64,000 nucleotides of DNA. Origin: Buddleja alternifolia (taxonomy: Eukaryota; Streptophyta; Magnoliopsida; Lamiales; Scrophulariaceae). Shown here piece after piece: positions 1-9,225 of this stretch. The first letter of the stretch is position 1. Every line of letters begins with the position of its first letter. Under the pieces are notes generated by a model. It was not told the DNA's origin, made no database searches, and saw only the letters and a program-made list of their open reading frames with translations. Both the position numbers and the translations under genes were made by a program. Location: assembly GCA_019426215.1 (NCBI GenBank), contig CM033402.1, forward strand, positions 19,907,104 to 19,971,103, read 5' to 3'.

Positions 1-1660
1 ACGGATGAAAACCCACTGAAACAGTAGGCGGCGCCTGGGCGCGTATATCGGCGCCTAGGCGCGGATCTGTTGGCGCCTGGGCGTGCATTTCTGGGGGCTC
101 GGGCGCGGGATGCAGAACATATGCATCTGGCAGGTTTGTGGGTGGCGCCTGGGCGCGTATATCGGCGCCTAGGCGCGTATCTGTAGGCGCCTGGGCGTGC
201 AGGTTGGGGCGCTCGGGCGCGGGATGCAGAGAGTTTTGTCCAGAACAGGGTAGATCAGGCGCCTGGGCGTGCATGTCTGGGCGCTCGGGCGCGGATGTAC
301 TGGCAGTGTCATTCTCCAATTGTTTGCCACTTCTCAAGGCTATGGCATTGCATTGGGCCTTCGGGTTCTTTTCCGTGTCGCTTGGGAGAGTCCCCGGGGC
401 TCTACCGTTAACCGCATTAGAAAGTTGCCCTACTTGTGTTCGTAAATCCTTCATCTCCATACACATATCCTTTATCATACTCCGAAGTTCGTTGAAAGAT
501 GTATCGGACTTTTTCATGTGAGCATCTAGTTTCTCTTCAATTGTGGGAGGTCGCATTTGCACTTGACCTTGACCTTGTCCATTGAAATTGCCTTGCCTCA
601 GGGGTGGGTTATTGAATGGTGGTCGTGGAGCTTGATAGATCCCCGGTTGTGCGTTCTGTGCGGGGTTGGGCCTTTTTGGAAAATTCTCGGGTATATGAAA
701 GTTCACCCGAGGTTTATTTTGATTCCCCACATAATTAACATTGCCAACCTCCGGTTCCAAGACTACTACTTCCTCAACTACTTCCTCAATACAAGCAACC
801 TTTTTAGAGGATGAGGCCTCTTCATCGTCGGGGTAAAGCTCGTTTTCTCGGGCCAACTGTTCGACTTTGTCCCATACACTTTGACAGTCTAACCCAAGGA
901 GATCTCCTCCCGCACCCGCGTTGAGTCTATGCCGAATACGTGACCTAACCCCATCATAGAAATGGAGTACTTGTTCATTCAACCCAAAATTATGATCGGG
1001 ACATTTACGGAGCATGCCCTTATATCTAGCCCAAGCCTCGGCTAAAGATTCATTGCTCCTTTGCCTAAACCCTTTTATATTACTCCGTAGCTCATTGATT
1101 TTTGAGGGTGGAAAGAATTTATTTAAAAAGGCATCGACCAACTCACTCCATGTTGTAATAGATTGTGGAGGTAAGGATTTGTACCATGTTGTCGCCCTAT
1201 CCTTCAATGAGAAATGGAAGACTCTTAGACGAATCGCATCAAGATCACGTGGGTGATATTGAATGGTCACAAGAGCCTCATCTATGGTTTCCAAATGAGC
1301 GTGTGGTGATTCGTGCGGTTCTCCATAGAAAGGATCTCCTTGCACCATATTAAAAATGTGAGCCGGAATGTGGTAGTTTGGTGTGAAGAAATTAGGTACG
1401 ACTACGGGCCCCGAAATGGTATGGACCCTAGGTGGTAAGCTACCCCGAACCGACGGGAGTTGTGGAGGAGGTACCGCTTGCATGGCTTGTAGAACACCTT
1501 GTAACCACTCCCTAGTTTCCGGTGAGTTCATGTCCGGGAAATTTCCATTTGGGTTTTGGTTGAGATTATTGGCCATTTCTCTTGCTTGCCTACTAGTCCT
1601 AAGAACTCGTTCAATTTCGGGCTCCAACTCGTATAGAGGCTTGTTTGAGGAGCGGGTCAT
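1..1660 (-). CDS. Athila-type Gypsy gag (A1), 5' part of gag-pol, runs off the window
   Basis: Reading the minus strand from the ATG at 1660, the frame stays open for about 553 codons to base 1, so the protein continues outside the window. It opens with MTRSSNKPLYELEPEIERVL, followed by a Pro-rich stretch. Next comes a retrotransposon gag core (TTWYKSLPPQSITTW, then FFPPSKINELRSNIKGFRQR), a glutamine/proline linker (RPPFNNPPLRQGNFNGQGQG) and a block PGTLPSDTEKNPKAQCNAI that normally precedes the protease in Athila. The last 100 or so visible residues are a low-complexity Ala/Pro tail built on HAQAP and GADIRAQAP. Gag would form the virus-like particle that packages the element RNA. The PBS and 5' LTR lie directly upstream. 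I see no stop or frameshift, unlike the sister copy near 44 kb, so this is the best-preserved coding frame in the window. Confidence 0.9.
   Translation of the reverse strand, partial: MTRSSNKPLYELEPEIERVLRTSRQAREMANNLNQNPNGNFPDMNSPETREWLQGVLQAMQAVPPPQLPSVRGSLPPRVHTISGPVVVPNFFTPNYHIPAHIFNMVQGDPFYGEPHESPHAHLETIDEALVTIQYHPRDLDAIRLRVFHFSLKDRATTWYKSLPPQSITTWSELVDAFLNKFFPPSKINELRSNIKGFRQRSNESLAEAWARYKGMLRKCPDHNFGLNEQVLHFYDGVRSRIRHRLNAGAGGDLLGLDCQSVWDKVEQLARENELYPDDEEASSSKKVACIEEVVEEVVVLEPEVGNVNYVGNQNKPRVNFHIPENFPKRPNPAQNAQPGIYQAPRPPFNNPPLRQGNFNGQGQGQVQMRPPTIEEKLDAHMKKSDTSFNELRSMIKDMCMEMKDLRTQVGQLSNAVNGRAPGTLPSDTEKNPKAQCNAIALRSGKQLENDTASTSAPERPDMHAQAPDLPCSGQNSLHPAPERPNLHAQAPTDTRLGADIRAQAPPTNLPDAYVLHPAPEPPEMHAQAPTDPRLGADIRAQAPPTVSVGFHP
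24..300 (-). repeat. GC-rich palindromic repeat tract in the A1 gag tail, with a 114-bp tandem duplication
   Basis: About ten copies of variants of ggcgcctgggcgcg, ggcgcctaggcgcg and gcgctcgggcgcgg occur at roughly 20-bp spacing. GCGCCTAGGCGC is a perfect 12-bp palindrome. The blocks starting at 30 and 144 match over most of their length with an offset of 114 bp, which is exactly 38 codons, so the duplication kept the gag frame and lengthened its Ala/Pro tail. Confidence 0.85.
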
Positions 1661-1799
1661 GCACCTCAAGAACCTAACAATTAAATACAAGAACAAAATT
1701 AGACTAATCACGAAAATAAAAGAAAATCAAGAAATAAACGAAAACTAAGAATTATAAAAAATGTTGGTGAAACTAAAAAAAAACTAAAATAAACAAGTT

Positions 1800-1816
1800 C
1801 CCCGGCAACGGAGCCA
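1800..1816 (-). other. Primer binding site of A1 (tRNA-Asp type)
   Basis: On the minus strand the sequence starts TGGCTCCGTTGCCGGGG. This matches the complement of the plant tRNA-Asp 3' end (TGGCGCCGTTGCCGGGG) with one mismatch. It lies 6 bp downstream of the LTR end, where an Athila PBS is expected. The 140 bp between it and the gag ATG hold only AT-rich leader. Confidence 0.85.
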
Positions 1817-1822
1817 AAAACT

Positions 1823-3479
1823 TGACACGCTAAAAGCTAACGTGCTATGATAGCAAGTGCACTAGACGTATGTAGTAATAAGTGGACCAAAAGTCCGGGT
1901 TGTCGAACCACGGAAACTTGAATTTTAGTTTATGATTAATGAAAATGAACAAAAGTAGATTGCAATAAAACGAGTAAGCAATTAACGAACCAAAGAGAAA
2001 CGTACTATAGATTTAATCTCACGTATGATAAAATGACTAAGACACATGCTACAACCGAATCTACTCGTCAATATAAATGAGCTACTCTTCGAATTATTAG
2101 ACTCCTATTGCTTTGGTGGAAACTCCTAAATTAACTATTACCCGATGTCTCGGCACATAATAATCCTATGATTAATTGACGGTTCTCTAAATATGTCTAT
2201 CCGAGAATCTAATCAAAAATCACGCATTAACGTTCTAGAGCTTCCCCGAACGAATCCGGCTAACAACACCCGGGAATCTTTACCTATTTCTAGGGCAATC
2301 CCTCATTTGTTTCGGATGATGTGTTAATTCTCTTGCACCCTAATCTATTTTCTCTCGAACAACTAGATTAGGCAAGATAGCAAGCATATGGTGATCAAAC
2401 ACATGATTGGAATAAAAGCATAGAATTAACACACAAAGCAATAGGAGTATTAATACAAAGAGCAACTTCACATATATTGATTCATAAATTTGGCCTTCAC
2501 ATGGCCTTAGTTCTACAATATTAGCCTCTCATCAAAGCCTTAAGAAAATCTAATACAAACATATACATACTCATGGAAATAAACATGTAAATGCAAATAA
2601 TTAAAACTCCCTCAATTGATTGATGATGGATCTTTGCTCTCTTGATCTTCAATCCTTAGCTCTTCTCTCTTTGTTCCCCTCCAAAAGTGATGAAGAAATG
2701 GTGATGAGTGAAAAGTGATGGCCAAAATGCCTCCCTCTCTCTCCTCCTCCAAGATGTCTCGGTCAATTGCTCCCTAAAATGCCTTAAGAAGACCACCACC
2801 AATCAGCTCCTAGTGTGTGCCCCCCCCCCCCTAGTGTGTCCTCCACTACTCTTAAAGTGAGTAGTATAAAATTCCCTAAAGTAGATCTAGTAAGAAACAT
2901 ACTTATGACATCCCTCTCATACATGTGATGACCTCTTGGCTTTAAATGTTCCATTCCCCCATCAAATGATGATCTTTTGGCTGAAAGGAATCAAATCTCG
3001 GATGTGGCCACGCCTAGGCGCGGGAATTATGGCGCTCGGGCGCCGTCAGCAGAATGTTGGGAGTATTTGCCTCTGTCTGGCGCAGTAATTGTATTTCCTT
3101 CATATAACTCTCCACAAAACTCCGATTTGGATGATTCAAGTCCTCATTTGAAGCTAACACATAGTTCTACAACTTTGTAGAAGGAAACTTCATCCAATTC
3201 GGTCTCTAAACGTACGGAAAAAGCGCTCGAACGTGGAAAGTGGTGTAGATACGGCGCCCGGGCGTGGGCAAGATGGCGCCTAGGCGTAGGGGTGCATAGC
3301 AATTTGGCCTAAACTTGTTTTATACGTCATTTTTCATCCCGTTCTTTGATTGTATCCATTTAAGACCTGAAATCACTTAATGCACGAATTAAACGCACAT
3401 GTGGCAAGAATCAAGCGATAAATGAACCTAAGACATAAACGCAAAGGGGCTTAAAAACACGTAAAAATGCCTCTTATCA
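1823..3479 (-). repeat. 5' LTR of Athila-like element A1 (1657 bp)
   Basis: On the minus strand the LTR begins TGATAAGAGGC at 3479 and ends ...GCGTGTCA at 1823, so it has the canonical TG...CA ends, with a PBS beyond. It is recognisably related to the two 1371-bp LTRs of A2 (for example the stretches around gtccgggttgtcgaacc and ctcctattgctttggtgg) but is longer and clearly diverged. It contains a C12 run at 2821-2832 and clusters of the family-A GC palindrome at about 3008-3050 and 3250-3290. The partner LTR and the second target duplication lie outside the window; the target duplication would be gcata at 3480-3484. Confidence 0.85.
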
Positions 3480-3540
3480 GCATACACTATAACACATTTT
3501 TACATAACGAGTCACGACCAAGGAAAATGAAGAAACATTA

Positions 3541-5103
3541 TCAAATCACGCGCGTTAGGAACCATGTTACCTTGGGGAAAAAGAGTGTCGCCGCTTTAGA
3601 CCTCTTTCGAGGGGACATGTTCTCTAGGTAATGACGGTCCGTGGAGTTAGGGAACCTCTGGAGGAAATCCACCATAACTGAGAGCTCGTTGCTCGATAAA
3701 GCAGAAACTGGAAGATCAGAGGCCCTGGACCTGGTACGAGAAGCCAGGGGATATGAAGTCTTGAGGGGCAGGTCGGGGATCATCTCCTGAATGGCTATGC
3801 TCGAGCTGCTACACTTTGGAGGGCGTGTACTAGAAGGATTCTCGGTGGTCATGGGTCTTTTTCCAAGAACCTTATTCTAGTTCGTGCGCGACCTGGAAGA
3901 ATCACCCTGACCTGAGAGAGGAGAGGTCAGAACGGTAGAAGGGGCATCCTGGGGAGTTGACGGAGGAAGAGGGGGCAGAGCTGATTCTTCGGTGGGAGGG
4001 CGTTGCTTCCTACGGCTCACAAAGTCCCGGGCACGAGCTAGATCCATCAGTTTCTCTGCAAACGGGCCCAAACAGAGCAAGGGTCAGCACAAGATATGAA
4101 GAAGTACAACAAGTCAAGCAAACACAAGGAGCAAGCCAAAACCAGGAGTAATACCTATGGTGACACCTCTCAGGTTAGCCCCCACGAGGCTATAACCAAT
4201 GTTGTACAAAAGCCGACTATCAACAAGTTTATTCATAAGGCAAGGAGAGAAATTCAAAAATTGCACCATCTGACGATGGTATTCAGATAACTGGCCGGGG
4301 GTAGGATGGTGCTCATCCAACCTCTCCAAGAACGTCCGGTGAAAGTTCCATACCACACCCGGGGGTGGGGCAATATAGAAAAAATTGTTCTTCCATTGCT
4401 TGTCCCCAGGGCAACCAGAAAGGAAAATAGCAGGACCTCGGGAGGTCAAAACCTCACTGTCAGCAACACTGGAACGAGGATGAAAAAGGGCATAAAAGAA
4501 CTCGGCTGTGGGCTCAATCCCCGTGATAGCGAAGAAGAACGGTAAACCCAGCCATCATTCGAATAGCATTGGGTGCAAATTGGTTCAAGGGGATGTCGTA
4601 CCTATTGGCTATAGAAATAAAGAGATGGGGAATGGGGAATGGGGAACCTAAGACCTGCTTTTAGGTGTATGCTGAGGAGGGGGACGATGGGCTCTATCCT
4701 GGGGAAAGGGAACTATTATCGAATAATCGTCAGGAACGCCATACATGCGGCGGAGATTTTTTTAATTTCTGCAAGGTAAAGGAAGAGGGAGTCTCATCCC
4801 AATAATTAGGGTTTGGCTCTTCTCCTTCCCCCAATTCAAGGTCAGATGGGGGTGCACCATCACTCCCTGAGGAAACCCCAGCATGCCCAGCCCAGCACCC
4901 GACAACAGAAGGACATTGGTGGCGTGTCGGCCGTTGGATTCGGTATCCGACGAGGATAACTCTACAAACTCTCTCCCACCTAAAACAGGAGACCCATCAG
5001 ACAAATCTCGTACGTAAGAGGAAGTATCCCCCACCGAATCATGCTTTAACAAATTTTGACGATCCTCTCGGTTTTGAGAATCCGAGCCTAAACTATTTGA
5101 CAT
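3541..5103 (-). pseudogene. Degenerate antisense ORF of Tat-1 (PF04195-like 'putative gypsy type transposon' protein)
   Basis: On the minus strand a frame starts MSNSLGSDSQNREDRQ at 5103 with an acidic, serine-rich N-terminus. Broken blocks follow: RRMYGVPDDYSIIVPFP, then HLFISIANRYDIPLNQFAPN followed by AIRMMAGF, then a segment with GDKQWKNNFFYIAPP, then a basic/proline-rich C-terminal part (4080-3541). The arrangement P-X-Q-X-x-PN-x-R followed by WK-x-FF is typical of plant proteins annotated as putative gypsy-type transposon (PF04195). Several stops and frame changes interrupt it, and the A1 LTR removes whatever followed. The gene runs opposite to its host element. Assignment rests on motif recognition only. 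Confidence 0.6.
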
Positions 5104-5715
5104 CTTTCGCAAAAAGAGGGGAAAGGGAAAACAGGGACAACAACAGCAAAGTAGCAGCAAACACAAAACAACAAACACACAACACAAGACAAACAAATAA
5201 AGAGAAAGAGAAGAAGTGCAGTACCTAGAGAAGGGGCGGTGAACGCGTGAGAAAACGACTGAAAAGAGAAGATGGGGGGAAGAATGGAGAAACTCTGATT
5301 TTAAACACAAAACGCACAAATGACAGAAGGAAATAAAATCTCAAGTTTTGGCAAGTTACTTTTTGAATTTTAATTTTTAAAAATAAACCAAAAATAAATA
5401 AAGAAAGAGCGGGCTTCAACCTGAGCCATACACGTGTGCAAAGATCAACGGTTGCCAGGGCACGAAGATGGCGACCTTAACTAACAGAAACAATGAGTGG
5501 CACGATTTTTCAGGAAATGCCTTCATAACTGCAAGTCTGGGGAAATGCAACCGTCGTGTCAGGAACATGATATCACCTAGAAACGCACCTGAGAACAAGA
5601 TCCATACCTGAGAAAAATCTCCACGTAACTTTTTTCTAAGCAGCTTGAGAATACACTCAGCTCGGCCCAAAGATCTATCTTTTCTTAACTCACGCAGCTT
5701 GACTACGTCAAACTG

Positions 5716-5730
5716 CGGAGTTGGGGGGGA
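5716..5730 (+). other. Polypurine tract of Tat-1
   Basis: The tract cggagttggggggga ends 4 bp before the LTR start at 5735, as expected for the plus-strand primer of a plus-oriented Gypsy element. This fixes the orientation of Tat-1. Confidence 0.75.
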
Positions 5731-5734
5731 CTAT

Positions 5735-6250
5735 TGATGTAAGCTGGTAGCCCAAATATGATTAAGGGCCCAAGCCCAACAACGTAACGGACTCGGACTC
5801 CTTTAGAAAACATTATAGTCAGGTCCGCCCCTCCGGAGGTTCGCCCTATCCCGACCTGTCCAGATACAGCATTCTATATAAGGCAAGCCTGGAGACAAGG
5901 ATCAGACAAGGATCAATCAGGGGATGCACTTACCATATCCGGACCTGCGGAGATCACTCTAACCAACCTGCAAATTATACCATAAAAGAGATGGCTCAAG
6001 ATGGAAGGATTAGGATTTATTCTACTTTCCATTGTACATTTAGGAATAGTTGACTTACCTTATTAGTCACCCCCTCATAAACATGTATATATATCAACTC
6101 CAAACACTATTAAAGTATCGACTCTTTTACCTCGAGGACGTAGGTCATATTATTGGCCAAACCACGTAAATATCTCGTGTTCTTTACTTATAATTCGTGC
6201 TTTATATCATATATTGCATATTATCATTAGTGTGCTTCCCACACACATCA
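5735..6250 (+). repeat. 3' LTR of Tat-1 (516 bp)
   Basis: It starts TGATGTAAGCTGG and ends CACACACATCA. It is preceded by a polypurine tract and contains a TATA box, TATATAA, at 5875-5881. The 5 bp that follow (gatac) would be the target duplication, but the partner is outside the window. Confidence 0.8.
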
Positions 6251-6612
6251 GATACTATTTAGAAACCTTAGGGATGAATATGAATTTTTCCTATCTTTAG
6301 CACGTTGTTATCCAATTAATTAATTGGGAAAGGAGAAAAATATACATAGATAATATTGTCCCATATGCCCGCCGGCACATGGTAAGTAGGTTCAGTCATA
6401 TATGTGAAAACACGTGTACGCATTACAAAGCTTGAGAAGCAGTACACTATATACGTCTCGTGCTTTGGGCTCCAACGGCACATGCGGTTCTGCTCATTTG
6501 CCGATTTATTAATAGTGGTAGAGTAGAAGATGCACATGCCTCAGCCTCACTAACATATTATTTACAATTTACAAGTATTTGGAGTTTGGACAGGAACTTT
6601 TGACATAATATA
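6251..6612. other. Spacer without a recognisable gene
   Basis: AT-rich sequence between the Tat-1 LTR and the Tat-2 target duplication. I see no coding signal, LTR end or terminal inverted repeat in it. It may be part of an older element that received both Tat insertions. Confidence 0.5.
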
Positions 6613-6617
6613 TAATG

Positions 6618-7135
6618 TGATTTAGCTCGAATTTCGTTGGTTAATTTGGATTAAGTGAACGATCTAAAATGTAGAAATCAAATCCAAATTAATGGGGATT
6701 ATTGAAACACTTGAACTATGTCAAATTGCTCTACGTAACTAGTCAATTAGGATCAAGTTTAATCGTATTTCAAATAAATTAGGTATTTTTATCTAATAGT
6801 AGCTTTTGCTTCTACTATTATACGACTTGAATATTTAGAGGTACAAACGAGGTGGATCCAGAGAGTTAATTATGCAATAAAATGCATTTCCATTGATAAA
6901 TTAGCCATGAGGGTATTTATAGGGGAACTCTGTACTACTTGTGATGTGACAGTTGGGTTGTCAAGATTGTGACATGCGTCCCACCATGTTCGTTCCGGAT
7001 CATTCAAGTCGTAGGGTTAACCCGACACGACTCTTTGAAAAAGCGCGGATCTTTAACCATTTTTTTCGTTTTGCTATTTTCTTCAATTTTTAAGGGTATT
7101 TTGGTCTTTATTCAAAGAAGGTTGAATTTCGACCA
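6618..7135 (-). repeat. 3' LTR of Tat-2
   Basis: Direct repeat of 16583-17113, sharing for example ttaggtatttttatc, agttaattatgcaataaaat and gggttgtcaagattgtgacatg. On the minus strand it starts TGGTCGAAATTC. Upstream in the element is ggaggact, a weak polypurine tract. A faint copy of the same PPT pattern (ttgggggggact) is seen in Tat-1. Confidence 0.75.
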
Positions 7136-7177
7136 ATTATTTAGTCCTCCAACTCATAGAGACTATGGGGCATGACG

Positions 7178-8035
7178 AGGGGTGTTCACGGTTTCGTCAA
7201 TCGACCGAACAGAACCGAAACCAAAATTTTCGGTTCGAACCTAAATCGAACCGAGATTTTTGGTTTTGGATTTTCGAAAATGTCGGTTTTCGGTTCGGTT
7301 TTGGTTTTCATGGTCGATTAACTAAACTGAACCGAAAACCGAAATGTATATAAATTGTATATAATTTTATATTTATATAGGGGACTATTGTGAGATTTTT
7401 ATAAACATTAGGGGCTAAAATAAGAAATTCTAAAATCCAACCCAATTAATTACCCCGCCCACCACAGTCATTCTCACTCACGCTTCTCTCTCCCTCAAAC
7501 TCTCTGGCCTCTGCAAGTTAAGCTTCACCTTAAGCTCCTCATTGCAACTCTGTCGTCGCCTTCGCCACGCCGTCGCCGTTGCCAAGCTGGCGTCGACTCC
7601 TTCAATCCTCCTCTTTCTCTCGGCCGGCTCTCCTCTCCCATTCCATTTTTCAAATCTAAGAAATTAAAACTAGGTTATTCAATTTCTTAATTTTTCAAAT
7701 CAATTGGGTTAATTTTCTACATAAATTTGTTGATTTTGTTTTTATTGATTTACTAATTACTGATTAATTTGGTTGCATTGCACTTTGGATTTGCAATTTG
7801 TGCTTTTTTTTTCCCAGGTGAAAAATTATAAATTTGTAGTGGGTTTTTTGATTTTTTTGGCCAAAATTCGGTTAACCGAATGGCTAACTGAAAAAAACCG
7901 AAATCCAAACGGTTAAAACCGAACCGAACCGGGCACATACGTTTCAGTTTTGGTTCCGAATTTCGCCGAACCAAAATTTCAGTTAACCAAAATTTTGGTT
8001 TGGTTCGGTTCGGTTTGAACCGATTGAACACCCCT
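7178..8035. mobile_element. hAT-like MITE with aggggtgttca termini
   Basis: The termini aggggtgttca (7178) and tgaacacccct (8025-8035) are perfect inverted repeats. Beside them are longer, imperfect inverted arms rich in cggttcggtttt/aaaaccgaaccg. This is a common look of non-autonomous hAT-like plant elements. I could not identify a clean 8-bp target duplication (left gcatgacg, right accacgag), so the family assignment is tentative. The core (about 7450-7640) has a pyrimidine-rich leader-like stretch and a GC-rich block with repeated gtcgcc, unlike its AT-rich surroundings. Confidence 0.6.
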
Positions 8036-8169
8036 ACCACGAGAGACACTGCAAGTTAAAAAAGAAAATCCATCCGCGTCGTGCACTAAAAACTACGAGG
8101 CAAGAGAGCATATTGTTTGACATCTAGCTTTGTAGCAATTACGAGGCAAGATAGCAATGTGCAAAAATA

Positions 8170-8700
8170 TTCATCCGCCTCGTAAGAAGCACGAGGCACT
8201 CGTGTTCTGTTAAAAATATACAAGGTGCATGCTCTGCTTCGTGTGAAGCACGAGGCGCGCGTGTATTGCAGTTGTGTGACGTGAAGTGCTCGAGGTAACC
8301 AAGTGCTATTAAAAAATATATAAGGTGCACGCTCTGCCTCGTATGAAGCACGAGGCATGCCTGTAATGCAGTAGTATAATGCGAGGTGCTCGAGGTAACC
8401 GAGGGCTGTCAAAAAAATACAATGTGCACATTTTGCCTCGTATGAAGCATGAGGCGTCTGTGTAATGCATTCGTACAATGAGTGTGCTACATTGTATGAT
8501 GCGAGGTGATATACAAGGTGCACACTTTGCCTCGTATGAAGCACGAGGCACGCGTGTAATGCATTTGTACAACATGTACTACAATGTACGATGAGAGGTG
8601 CACGAGGAAACATCGTGTTGTAAAAAAAATACAAGGTGCACGCTTCGCCTCTTATGAAGCAGGAGGCATGCGTATCATGCATTGTACGATGCATTTAATA
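8170..8700. repeat. Tandem array of about 100-bp units, each with a hairpin
   Basis: The core gcctcgtatgaagcacgaggc, whose arms GCCTCGT and ACGAGGC can pair around a short loop, recurs near 8177, 8236, 8335, 8434, 8529 and 8647. Spacings are 59, 99, 99, 95 and 118 bp. Linkers also repeat (aaggtgcacgctctgc, gtgctcgaggtaacc, taatgcatt). The array lies about 280-800 bp upstream of the TATA box of the Tat-2 antisense gene. I see no protein-coding meaning; the ORFs over it are frame artefacts. Confidence 0.8.
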
Positions 8701-8973
8701 TGTGTGCTCGTAAAACACGCTAGCTCGTTCATATTACAAGGTGCATCATGTGTTATAACATGCGTGTCATCAGTGTGATCCAACTTCGTCTATTATACGA
8801 CCCTAATTTTCTTGAGACTAGTTGTTATCACTTAGGAGTACGCACTTGACCTTATCCATAAAAATTTAATGCAACTAATCAATGTTTTTGGATTTAAACA
8901 ATCTCAATATCTTAGCCATCAGATCTTTTTTTCATCCATGGTCTCGGCCGTTGATTTTCCCTCCTAATTTTTT

Positions 8974-8982
8974 TATAAATAG
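8974..8982 (+). promoter_or_regulatory. TATA box of the Tat-2 antisense gene
   Basis: TATAAATAG on the plus strand is followed about 25-30 bp later by a pyrimidine-rich, leader-like region (ttttccaccttactactt) and then the ATG at 9226. Just upstream of the ATG, the cctag/gtataat junction resembles a splice donor in the 5' leader. Tat-1 has a comparable ctctag/gtactg before its own antisense ATG. Use in vivo is inferred. Confidence 0.5.
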
Positions 8983-9225
8983 GGATAATTTTCTTTCATT
9001 TTCCACCTTACTACTTAGAATTTTAGAGAGAGAAATTTTGAGAGCTTGCCTTGTATACTTTACGAAGCACGATGCACGATGGTGCTCTGCCCAAAGGTTT
9101 AGTCTAGTGCTTTTCTCACCTTATTATTCGACTCTTGAGGAAGAAGGAAAGTTTAGCTTTCTACGACGCACGACACACCAGATTTCCTAGGTATAATTTT
9201 CAACTTTTTCCTGTTGCTTTGTACG

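Larger units (their letters stand above)
3480..6250 (+). mobile_element. 3' end of a plus-strand Tat-like Gypsy element (Tat-1)
   Basis: This segment has an antisense gag-like gene on the minus strand, then a polypurine tract, then a complete LTR with TG...CA ends. That order is characteristic of the 3' end of Tat-lineage Gypsy elements, several of which carry an extra antisense ORF between pol and the 3' LTR. The left end is cut by insertion of Athila element A1 at 3479/3480. The rest of the element would be beyond A1, outside the window. Confidence 0.7.

Noticed and set aside
24..300. Regular GC-rich repeats, at first sight like a CRISPR array or CpG island
   Set aside because: The repeats are read in frame as the Ala/Pro tail of gag, have no unique spacers of constant length, and the genome is a plant.
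7178..8035. 8-bp target duplication for the hAT-like MITE
   Set aside because: The flanks gcatgacg and accacgag agree in too few bases to claim one.
8086..8694. 202-codon minus-strand frame rich in Cys and His
   Set aside because: It covers the hairpin tandem array; the residue pattern follows from the repeat, and overlapping frames give similar repeats.
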